DNA of 8,956 nucleotides from Saprospiraceae bacterium (GTDB lineage Bacteria > Bacteroidota > Bacteroidia > Chitinophagales > Saprospiraceae). The notes under the pieces were generated by a model that searched no databases, had not been told where the DNA came from, and worked only from the letters and a program-made list of their open reading frames with translations. A program made the position numbers and the translations under genes. This document shows positions 1 to 6,754 of the stretch, in pieces (the first letter of the stretch is position 1; each line of letters begins with the position of its first letter). The stretch covers positions 1-8,956 of the forward strand of contig JADZBJ010000313.1 of assembly GCA_020852155.1 (NCBI GenBank). The letters run 5' to 3'.

Positions 1-2066
1 ATTTTCATTTCCTGAAAGACGGCAAACATTATGCAGAACTGGATGAAACCGGCTTGCATATCCGAAGCCTTCTGGATGAAACCAAAGACTCGCTGGTAGG
101 TCTGCCCGCCGAACTATCCCTGGCCGACGTTGACCAGTTTGAATTCAGCGAAAACGAAGCCTGTCTGTTGCTGCGCAGCAATTCCAAATCCGTTTACCGG
201 CACTCATCGCTGGCCACATACAGCATTTACGATTTCAAGCGCAACAGACTGATGCCGCTGCACGAGTCTGCTGAAATTCAGTTTGCAACACTGTCGCCTG
301 ATGGTTCGCGCGCGGCATTTGTACTGGGCAACAACGTGTACATCCGCGACCTGGTCTTGAACAAAACCATACAAGTCACCACCGACGGCAAGATGAATGC
401 CATCATCAACGGCATTCCCGACTGGGTGTACGAGGAGGAATTCAGCCCCGTTGACGGCGACGGAATGGTGGCCTGCAAATGGAGCCCTGACGGCAACCAA
501 CTCGGCTTTTTGAGGTTTGATGAAACCCTCGTGCCCACCATGCCCATGACCTGGTACGAAGGCGGTATGTATCCGCGTCAGTCGTCTTTCAAATACCCGA
601 AAGTTGGTCAAAACAACTCGTTCGTAACAGCGCACGTTTTCGACCTGAAAACCGGCGCTGTCGCCACGGCTAACACCGACCCGAAAGCCGATCATTATCT
701 GCCGCGCATCAACTGGACGCCCGATAATCGCTTTGTCGTGATGCAGTTAAATCGTGCGCAAAATGACCTTCAATTGCTGCAAATGAACAGCAGCACCGGC
801 GCAGTCACTGTTTTATATCAGGAAAAAGACCCGGCGTATATCGAACTGGAAAGCGAAAACAAATTGCGTTTTCTGAAAAACGGCGATTATCTGTGGACCA
901 GCGAAAAAACCGGATTTCTGCACATTCACCGGCAAAATGCAAATTCCTCCGCCGACCTGACGCCGGTCAATGCGGATGTGACGGCTTTTTATGGCGTCAA
1001 TGAAAAATCGGGCACGTTCTATTACCAGACGGCTACTCCGACACCCATGGACAGGCAGGTTTGGGAGGGTTACCTCGACAGCCGCCCTGCGCGCTTGCTG
1101 ACGCCTGAATCTGGCACCAACGACGCCGGTTTTACGCCTGATTTCAGTATGTTCGTTCACACCCGTCAGGATGCCAACACACCGCCCGTAGCCGTTTTAA
1201 AAGACCTGAATGGAACGACGCTCCGCAAATTTGTGGACAACGCCCGTGTCCTGAAACTGCGCAAGGAATTCGATTTTGTCAACAAGGAATTTTTCCAAAT
1301 ACCTGTCACAACAACCGTCAATGGTCAGGAGCAGCGCATCATGCTGAATGCCTGGGCCATGAAACCCGCCAACATGGAACCCGGCCGGAAATACCCGGTT
1401 TTGTTTGATGTCTATGGCGGCCCCGGTTCGCAGACCGTACAAAACCAGTACGATGGCTATATGGGCAGTTGGCATCAACTGCTGGTCAAAAAAGGATATG
1501 TCGTGGTGAGTGTGGATAATCGCGGTACTGGCGCGCGGGGTAGCGAATTCAAAAAATGCACCCAAATGCAACTCGGAAAACTGGAAACCGAAGACCAGAT
1601 TGCAGCGGCCCGGTATTTGGCCACGCTTCCGTGGGTGGATGGTCAGCGCATCGGCATCTGGGGCTGGAGTTTTGGCGGTTACCTGAGTACATCGTGCATC
1701 CTGAAAGGCAACGACGTGTTTAAAATGGCGATGGCTGTCGCGCCGGTCGTCAACTGGAAATGGTACGATTCTGCCTACACCGAAAGATACATGCGCACCA
1801 CCAGCGAGAACCTGAGCGGCTATGATGGCAATTCGCCCATCAACTTCGCCGACCGTCTGCGTGGCGACAACTATTTCATTGCACACGGCGTTGCAGACGA
1901 TAATGTACACTGGCAGCAAACCGTAGAGATGATAAATGCGTTAATTAAGGCCAACAAACAATTTGAAACCTATTATTACCCCAACCGAAACCACGGCATT
2001 TATGGCGATAACGCAACCATGCACCTCTTCACCAAACTGACCAATTTCGTCCTCGAAAAACTCTAA
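1..2066 (+). CDS. Dipeptidyl-peptidase IV-like serine protease (S9B family), 5'-truncated by the window edge
   Basis: Exopeptidase expected to remove N-terminal dipeptides, typically X-Pro, from peptides in the periplasm or at the cell surface. The frame is open from base 3, and the first residues (FHFLKDGKHY) match the start of the DPP IV beta-propeller, so the gene begins upstream; about 687 residues are visible, and roughly 40, including the signal peptide, are probably missing. A TTG at 54 is not the true start. The propeller occupies about the first 400 residues and carries DWVYEEEF; its glutamates (codons 435-440) correspond to the pair that binds the substrate N-terminus. The C-terminal alpha/beta hydrolase has YGGPGSQ (oxyanion Tyr, codon 1413), GWSFGG with nucleophile Ser (codon 1668), HGVADDNVH with Asp (codon 1896) and NRNHG with His (codon 1992). 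All catalytic residues are present, so it should be active. The M50 gene follows after 60 bases on the same strand and may be co-transcribed. Family call is firm; exact substrate is inference. Confidence 0.95.
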   Translation, partial: FHFLKDGKHYAELDETGLHIRSLLDETKDSLVGLPAELSLADVDQFEFSENEACLLLRSNSKSVYRHSSLATYSIYDFKRNRLMPLHESAEIQFATLSPDGSRAAFVLGNNVYIRDLVLNKTIQVTTDGKMNAIINGIPDWVYEEEFSPVDGDGMVACKWSPDGNQLGFLRFDETLVPTMPMTWYEGGMYPRQSSFKYPKVGQNNSFVTAHVFDLKTGAVATANTDPKADHYLPRINWTPDNRFVVMQLNRAQNDLQLLQMNSSTGAVTVLYQEKDPAYIELESENKLRFLKNGDYLWTSEKTGFLHIHRQNANSSADLTPVNADVTAFYGVNEKSGTFYYQTATPTPMDRQVWEGYLDSRPARLLTPESGTNDAGFTPDFSMFVHTRQDANTPPVAVLKDLNGTTLRKFVDNARVLKLRKEFDFVNKEFFQIPVTTTVNGQEQRIMLNAWAMKPANMEPGRKYPVLFDVYGGPGSQTVQNQYDGYMGSWHQLLVKKGYVVVSVDNRGTGARGSEFKKCTQMQLGKLETEDQIAAARYLATLPWVDGQRIGIWGWSFGGYLSTSCILKGNDVFKMAMAVAPVVNWKWYDSAYTERYMRTTSENLSGYDGNSPINFADRLRGDNYFIAHGVADDNVHWQQTVEMINALIKANKQFETYYYPNRNHGIYGDNATMHLFTKLTNFVLEKL

Positions 2067-2122
2067 CCACCTCAAACCACCTCAAACGGCGCGCAAGCGC
2101 CATTCAAACAACTTCAAACAAC
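2067..2122 (+). repeat. Paired tandem decamers flanking a small hairpin
   Basis: In the 60-base gap between the two + strand genes, CCACCTCAAA occurs twice in tandem (2067-2086) and TTCAAACAAC occurs twice in tandem (2103-2122). The hairpin at 2088-2101 lies between the two pairs. The gap is almost free of G outside the hairpin, which would leave the RNA around it unstructured. Function is unknown. Confidence 0.6.
2088..2101 (+). other. Short GC-rich hairpin with GCAA tetraloop between DPP IV and M50 genes
   Basis: GGCGC-GCAA-GCGCC forms a perfect 5-bp stem closed by a GNRA-type tetraloop, 21 bases after the DPP IV stop codon and 25 bases before the M50 start. No T tract follows, so it is not a canonical intrinsic terminator. 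It could be a weak attenuator, an RNA-processing site or a 3'-stabilising structure within a two-gene transcript. Structure is seen; role is inference. Confidence 0.45.
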
Positions 2123-2126
2123 ATCC

Positions 2127-3281
2127 ATGCGCGGTTCGATACGACTTTTTACACTCTGGGGGATACCTGTTCATTTACACTGGACGTTCAGCCTGATATT
2201 TGTGTATGCTTTATGGATTGGCTATGACAATGGCCTTACACCCATAGGTATTGCCTGGCTCATGGGCTTTTTCATGGCGATGTTTGGTTGTGTATTGTTG
2301 CATGAATATGGCCACTCCCTGACCGCCCGGCGCTACGGCGTCGAAACGCGCGATATTATCCTCACGCCCATTGGCGGCGTGGCGCGCCTGGAAAGAATGC
2401 CCGAAAAGCCCTGGCAGGAATTCATCGTGGCCATTGCAGGCCCTATGGTTAATGTCGTTATAGCGATAGTTTTAGCGCTGCTGGCTTTCCTGATTTTCTC
2501 CGGCGAAAAATGGATGATTTTCAAATGGATATTTCAGGAGCAATTTTCCTTCGGCAACAGCAATGAAACGGCTGAAGTCATGGAAGAAACCGGACTCGCG
2601 CCTGACGGATTGCTTTCCTATTTGCCCATGTTAGTCGCCGCCAATTTGTGGCTGGTGCTGTTCAACCTCATTCCGGCCTTTCCGATGGATGGCGGACGTG
2701 TTTTCAGGGCCTTATTGGCTATGCGCATCGGTCGGGTCAAAGCAACCCAAATTGCGACGTGGCTCGGACAAGGCATCGCTGTGATTTTCGTCGTTGTCGG
2801 TTTATGGAAAGGCGCGTTTACCATGACGCTGATCGGCTTTTTCGTGTTTAGCACGGCGCGTTCTGAAAATTCAATGGTGCAACTCGACGCATTTATGCGG
2901 CAATACAAAGCCCGCGATCTCCTGCGTCAGCAGTTTTCAAGGCTCAACGTCAACGACTGGATGCAAACGCCCGTTGATTTGATCAAAGGCGGTTTGGAAC
3001 GTCATTTTCTCGTCTTTGACCTGGAAGAACGGCTGGTCGGCACGCTCGAAGAAGAACAAATCATTGAGGCCATCAAACACCGCGACCTCTCCGCCGAAGT
3101 GCGACAGTTCATGAGTCCGGTGACGGCAGTTTACGCCTCCGAATCATTGCAGTACATTCATTATCTGATCCGCAACCAACAACATAGCATCCTGGCCGTC
3201 ATCGAAGAGGGCCAACTCATTGGCGTTATTGATGATATCGGACTGGATAATTTCTTGCGGATTAACAAGATAAAGGGGTAA
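2127..3281 (+). CDS. Membrane site-2 zinc metalloprotease (M50 family) with C-terminal CBS-like region
   Basis: Intramembrane protease expected to cut a membrane-bound substrate, as SpoIVFB and other M50B proteases do. The 384 residues form a complete protein. The N-terminus (GIPVHLHWTF, residues 12-21) is the usual start of this family and supports the ATG at 2127. Membrane segments lie at about 18-30, 42-58, 103-124, 165-184 and 213-242. The zinc site is HEYGH at 59-63, with the third ligand in NLIPAFPMDGGR (Asp188). TPIGGVARLE (80-89) is the typical beta-loop. Residues 275-380 resemble a CBS pair; the second (about 328-380, FMSPVTAVYASESL onward) is clear, while the first is short and degenerate. 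CBS pairs often bind adenine nucleotides, suggesting control by energy state; that is inference. Two tandem decamer repeats and a hairpin precede the gene. The substrate cannot be told from this window; no sigma/anti-sigma pair is adjacent. Confidence 0.92.
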   Translation: MRGSIRLFTLWGIPVHLHWTFSLIFVYALWIGYDNGLTPIGIAWLMGFFMAMFGCVLLHEYGHSLTARRYGVETRDIILTPIGGVARLERMPEKPWQEFIVAIAGPMVNVVIAIVLALLAFLIFSGEKWMIFKWIFQEQFSFGNSNETAEVMEETGLAPDGLLSYLPMLVAANLWLVLFNLIPAFPMDGGRVFRALLAMRIGRVKATQIATWLGQGIAVIFVVVGLWKGAFTMTLIGFFVFSTARSENSMVQLDAFMRQYKARDLLRQQFSRLNVNDWMQTPVDLIKGGLERHFLVFDLEERLVGTLEEEQIIEAIKHRDLSAEVRQFMSPVTAVYASESLQYIHYLIRNQQHSILAVIEEGQLIGVIDDIGLDNFLRINKIKG

Positions 3282-3303
3282 AACTTAGGCGTAGAGTATT
3301 TCC

Positions 3304-3472
3304 CCACACTAATGGCTGTCTCATAAGAAGCGATTCTGTGCTTTTTATGATTAACCGCCAATGACGCTAATTACGCAAAATATTGAAAATCAAAAACTTA
3401 GCGTATTTAGTGTCATTAGCGGTTAAACTAATTTGCTCGGTTTTATGACTTTTGAGACACCCTCCAGTGTGG
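3304..3472. mobile_element. Fold-back inverted-repeat element between convergent genes (candidate MITE, possible bidirectional terminator)
   Basis: The outer arms 3304-3328 and 3448-3472 align without gaps: CCACACT is identical in both, and GGCTGTCTCATAAG pairs with GGGTGTCTCAAAAG after a 3-base unmatched spacer. An inner inverted repeat of 26 bases (3351-3376 against 3401-3426) has three mismatches and begins TTAACCGC in both arms, around an AT-rich loop of 24 bases. Ends of the GGCTGTCTCAAAAG kind resemble those recalled for IS1182-type insertion sequences; this is a recollection, not a search. No clear target duplication was found. The element starts 22 bases after the M50 stop codon and touches the susC stop codon at 3473, so transcripts from either gene would fold at their 3' ends. 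No coding capacity is present. Confidence 0.65.
3351..3426. repeat. Inner 26-base imperfect palindrome (3351-3376 / 3401-3426)
   Basis: The arms read TTAACCGCCAATGACGCTAA and onward to TACGC on the left, and the reverse complement of the right arm differs at only three positions. The 24-base loop is A-rich. The arm has the look of CGC-rich intergenic repeats common in Bacteroidota genomes. In RNA it would give a strong stem on either strand, suitable for ending or protecting transcripts of the convergent M50 and SusC genes; that role is inference. Confidence 0.7.
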
Positions 3473-6400
3473 TTAAAACTTCACATCCACGCCAAAAGTA
3501 ATCGTTCGGGCCGACGGATAAGCACCATAATCCACGCCTGCGGTACGCTCGGTGGATGCGCCATTGGAAGATACTTCCGGGTCAAATCCTTTGTATTTTG
3601 AAAAGAGAAACAGGTTTTGCGCTTGCGCGTAAAGCCGTACGCTGCTCACTTTGGCGACCTTTTTCAGGTTGTAGCCCAGCGTTACATTTTGAATACGCAC
3701 AAACGAACCGTCTTCAATAAACTGCGTGGAATTTTGCAGGAAATTCGGGTTGATGAATGATGCCCGTCCGTACTCTGTACCGGAGTCGCCAGGTTTTTTC
3801 CAACGATCAAGCAGATTAGTCGTGTTGTTGGCATAGACCGACGACAGTCCGCCTTCATTGCTCCAGCCCAGATTGTCCGTTGTGGCGCGAATCAGGTTGA
3901 AGACTTTGTTCCCGGTAACAAAACGGGCAAAAATGCTCAGGTCGAAATTTTTCCAGGTAAAATTATTGGTCAATCCGCCAAACCAGTCGGGCAGCGCGTC
4001 GCCTGAAATCCGGGCGTCATCAAAGTCAATATTGCCATCGCCGTTGGCGTCGCGGTACATGGCGTCGCCGGTTTGCGGATCAACGCCGAGGTATTCGATG
4101 GCCATGAACGAGCCGAGCGATTCGCCGACTTTCAGGATATGCGTCGCCTCGAGGTCGCTGTAAGCATTCAGCAAAATGCCGTCGCTGCTCAGGCTGACGA
4201 TTTTGTTGCGGACATAAGTCGTGTTGAAAGCAGCCTGCCACGAGAAATGTTTGCGGCGAATCAGGCTGGCATTCAGGTTAAATTCCAGGCCAGTATTTTG
4301 CACCTCGCCGCTGTTGCGTGTCACGGTCGAAAAGCCTGTTGTTCCCGGTATCACATCTTCGCTCAGCAGGCGGTCTTTATTTGATTTAAAAAATTCAATA
4401 GCGCCGGAAAAACGGCCTTGTTTAATTTCAAAATCAAAGCCGACATTCAGCATTCGATTGCGCTGCCAGCCCAGGTTCGGGTCGGCAATGTTGCGCAGCA
4501 TGAGCGCTGGAAGTCCGTCGTATCGAACCGGCCCGTAGAATGAAATATTTTCAAAATCGCCAATTTCCTGGTCGCCTGTGACGCCGTATGAAACGCGGAG
4601 TTTTGTATCGGTAAACAGTTTGGAATGCCAAAACTGCTCGTTGCTCAAGCGCCAGGCCACTGATGCCGAAGGGAAAAATCCGTAGCGGTTGTTTTTGGAA
4701 AAACGCGACGAACCATCCATACGACCACTAGCTGTAATCAGGTAGCGATTGTCGTAATCATAATTGACGCGGCCCAGGAATGACGCCAGCGAAAAGGCTG
4801 TGCCAATTGAACTGGCACTCGTGATGGCTGCGGCACTCGAAACGCGCTCCAAAGTGCCGGGCGGGAAGCCCTGACCCGTAGCGCTGCCGCGATCAATTTG
4901 CGTGCGCTGAGCCGTGAAGCCGCCCAACAGGTTCAGGCCGTGTTTTCCTGACTGGCGAGTGTAGTTCAAGGTGTTTTCATTGAGCCAGGTCAGGTTTCTG
5001 AAATTGGCCTCGTAGGCTTCACCACCCACGGCTTCTGCATCGGCCGTGATTTGCGATTTAAACTGATTGTCAAAAATAAACGAGGCGTCCGCCGACCATG
5101 AAGTTTTGAATTTCAGGTTTTTCAGGATGGAATATTCCCCGAACGCCGTTCCCAGCACGCGGTAGTTGTTCGTGTAGGCGCGTATTTCTTTTGCAGATTT
5201 TACCGGATTATCCGACAGCCAGCTGGCTTGATAATTTTCAAAAGCAGCATAGGAACCGTCGGCTTCGTAGGCGGGCATCAGGGGCGAAGCGCCGAGCGCA
5301 TTGGTGATGATGCCCGTGTAAGTGTCATCGTTGAACGAGCGGCGATTGCGCGAATAGGTCGTGCTGAAATTCGTACCGATGCTGAATTTTGAATTGACAT
5401 TATGGTCCAGGTTCAGGCGATAGTTCAGCCTGCGGTAAAAATTTTCAATGACCACGCCTTGCTGGTCAAAATAGCCCGCCGAGGTGAAAAAGCGCGTTTT
5501 GTCAGTGCCACCGCGCATTGAAACTTCATAGTTACTGATCGGCGCTGTTCGGGTAACTTCGTCGAGCCAGTTGGTGTTGATACCTGACGACAGGTCAAAA
5601 TTTTCCAGTGGCGCAGTGAGTACAGCCGGGTCAAAATCAGGGCCGAAAGCGGTCGGGTCAGCCTCGTACACGCGCAGGTCGTTGGCGCGGGCTTCTTCCA
5701 CCAATTCGACGAATTGTTGCGACGACATGAATTCGATGGGCCGCATCACCTGTTGAAAGCCGGTGTAGTAATTCAGACCCACTTCGGTTTTGCCCTGTTT
5801 GCCGCGGCGCGTTGTAATCAGTACCACCCCGTTGGCTGCACGCGCGCCATAGATCGCTGCCGCAGAAGCGTCTTTCAGGATTTCAATGCTTTCGATGTCA
5901 TTCGGATTGATGTCTGACACGGAACTCAGCGTTTGTCCTGAACCCACGACATTGCCCTGAAGGTCGAAGGCTGTGGACAGTGCCGAGTTACTTTCGCTCA
6001 GCAGCGGAATGCCGTCAACGACATACAGCGGATTCTGATTGCCGCGTACGCTGACTAACAGACCAGCGCCCGGCGTGCCGGAAGGCGACACGACATTCAG
6101 GCCCGACACCCGACCCTGAATGCTGTTGGCGAGGTTGGTGACGGGCTGATCTTTAAAATCTTTATTTCGAATGCTGGAAATAGCGCCGGTTACCTGGCTT
6201 TTTTTCTGAACACCATAGCCGACTACCACGACATCTTCCAGTTGTACGGCATCAGACAGCAGTTCGACGTCAATTTTTGTACGGCCTTTTACGGCTACTT
6301 CTTCATCGTTGAAGCCGGTGTATCGAAAGGTCAAAGTCGCATCCGCTGGCGCTGAGATGCTGTAATGCCCGTTTATGTCGGTGCGTACGCCGGTCGAGGT

Positions 6401-6538
6401 ATTTTTAATAGCCACCGTAGCGCCAACCAGGGTTTCCCCATTGGCGGCGTCAGTGACTACACCGGTAATAACAATGTTTTGTGCCGCAAGGAAAATGGGC
6501 GCACAAAGGAGGATAAAGAGTGTAAAGTTTCGCAGCAT
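3473..6538 (-). CDS. SusC/RagA-family TonB-dependent outer-membrane receptor
   Basis: Outer-membrane importer that takes up a glycan, peptide or similar nutrient with energy from TonB-ExbBD. I prefer the ATG at 6538 (1021 residues) because it opens directly onto a signal peptide (MLRNFTLFILL..FLAAQ); an in-frame TTG at 6583 would add 15 polar residues. Order of parts: signal peptide 1-20, carboxypeptidase-regulatory-like domain about 22-95 (GVVTDAANGETLVGATV), the VVVVGYG segment at 103-109, plug domain about 110-245 with NPLYVVDGIP and IEILKDASAAAIYGARAANGVVLITT, then the beta-barrel. Late barrel hallmarks include DANGDGNID, followed by PDWFGGLTNNFTWKNFDLS. The C-terminus ends in VDVKF, with the terminal Phe expected of an outer-membrane barrel. 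Length is typical. A SusD-like lipoprotein normally follows; here the gene ends against an inverted-repeat element and then a convergent gene. A 166-base fold-back element lies 46 bases upstream of the start. Substrate unknown. Confidence 0.95.
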   Translation of the reverse strand: MLRNFTLFILLCAPIFLAAQNIVITGVVTDAANGETLVGATVAIKNTSTGVRTDINGHYSISAPADATLTFRYTGFNDEEVAVKGRTKIDVELLSDAVQLEDVVVVGYGVQKKSQVTGAISSIRNKDFKDQPVTNLANSIQGRVSGLNVVSPSGTPGAGLLVSVRGNQNPLYVVDGIPLLSESNSALSTAFDLQGNVVGSGQTLSSVSDINPNDIESIEILKDASAAAIYGARAANGVVLITTRRGKQGKTEVGLNYYTGFQQVMRPIEFMSSQQFVELVEEARANDLRVYEADPTAFGPDFDPAVLTAPLENFDLSSGINTNWLDEVTRTAPISNYEVSMRGGTDKTRFFTSAGYFDQQGVVIENFYRRLNYRLNLDHNVNSKFSIGTNFSTTYSRNRRSFNDDTYTGIITNALGASPLMPAYEADGSYAAFENYQASWLSDNPVKSAKEIRAYTNNYRVLGTAFGEYSILKNLKFKTSWSADASFIFDNQFKSQITADAEAVGGEAYEANFRNLTWLNENTLNYTRQSGKHGLNLLGGFTAQRTQIDRGSATGQGFPPGTLERVSSAAAITSASSIGTAFSLASFLGRVNYDYDNRYLITASGRMDGSSRFSKNNRYGFFPSASVAWRLSNEQFWHSKLFTDTKLRVSYGVTGDQEIGDFENISFYGPVRYDGLPALMLRNIADPNLGWQRNRMLNVGFDFEIKQGRFSGAIEFFKSNKDRLLSEDVIPGTTGFSTVTRNSGEVQNTGLEFNLNASLIRRKHFSWQAAFNTTYVRNKIVSLSSDGILLNAYSDLEATHILKVGESLGSFMAIEYLGVDPQTGDAMYRDANGDGNIDFDDARISGDALPDWFGGLTNNFTWKNFDLSIFARFVTGNKVFNLIRATTDNLGWSNEGGLSSVYANNTTNLLDRWKKPGDSGTEYGRASFINPNFLQNSTQFIEDGSFVRIQNVTLGYNLKKVAKVSSVRLYAQAQNLFLFSKYKGFDPEVSSNGASTERTAGVDYGAYPSARTITFGVDVKF

Positions 6539-6580
6539 ATCCGTTTCGTTAATGATCGGGCAAATCTGCGAATTTTTTAG

Positions 6581-6584
6581 CAAA
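6581..6584 (+). repeat. Left copy of CAAA target-site duplication for the 6585-6750 element
   Basis: CAAA sits immediately outside the left terminal repeat; the same four bases stand at 6751-6754 immediately outside the right one. If the terminal TT is counted as shared, the match extends to CAAATT (6581-6586 and 6751-6756). A four-base match alone is weak evidence, but its exact placement at both borders supports insertion. Confidence 0.5.
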
Positions 6585-6750
6585 TTGTAACTGGTTAGGT
6601 CAGCGGTTCTGGATCAAAAAAGTAGGCGATTTTAGGTCAATCAAGCCGCTTTTTTGAGTTCGATGCAGCGCATCGGACGAAAAAAACGGCGAAGAGTGGC
6701 CTAAAACAGACCTTTTTTGACCAAAACGGGAGCGACCTAACCAGTTACAA
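6585..6750. mobile_element. 166-base fold-back element with perfect 17-base terminal inverted repeats (candidate MITE)
   Basis: The ends are TTGTAACTGGTTAGGTC (6585-6601) and its exact reverse complement (6734-6750). The symmetry continues inward: TCAAAAAAG at 6614-6622 pairs with 6712-6720, TTTTAGG at 6630-6636 pairs with 6700-6706, GCCGCTTTTTT at 6645-6655 pairs with one mismatch near 6680-6690, and the centre GTTCGATGC-AGC-GCATCGGAC forms a final stem with a 3-base loop. Nearly the whole element can therefore fold into one hairpin. It holds no open reading frame and no transposase, so it would need enzymes supplied elsewhere. It fills the gap between the stop codon of fabH and the leader of susC on the - strand. 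Its right border is 4 bases from the fabH stop codon. Confidence 0.75.
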
Positions 6751-6754
6751 CAAA
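6751..6754 (+). repeat. Right copy of CAAA target-site duplication for the 6585-6750 element
   Basis: CAAA follows the right terminal repeat directly and matches 6581-6584. The extended six-base match CAAATT runs into the fabH stop codon (complement of 6755-6757), which places the insertion at the very 3' end of fabH without altering its coding sequence. Confidence 0.5.

Noticed and set aside
54..56. TTG at 54 as the DPP IV start
   Set aside because: The frame is open to the window edge and the residues before it (FLKDGKHY) fit the conserved beginning of the propeller domain.
204..1919. Long open frames on the - strand opposite the DPP IV gene (up to 240 codons)
   Set aside because: They lie wholly inside a gene with intact catalytic motifs, show no recognisable domain and have the composition of antisense shadows.
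2088..2101. Intrinsic terminator between the DPP IV and M50 genes
   Set aside because: The stem is short and lacks a following T tract; a shared transcript is equally possible.
3279..3481. TAAAACTT at 3279-3286 and 3474-3481 as a target duplication of the first element
   Set aside because: The left copy is about 17 bases away from the arm while the right copy is one base away, so it does not bracket the element symmetrically.
3858..5917. Several + strand open frames opposite susC
   Set aside because: The - strand frame is an unambiguous full-length SusC-type receptor; these frames have no motifs and no plausible start context.
6536..6583. Longer susC start at TTG 6583
   Set aside because: It would place 15 polar residues ahead of a complete signal peptide, and the TTG lies within the flanking direct repeat of the mobile element. 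The ATG at 6538 is more natural.
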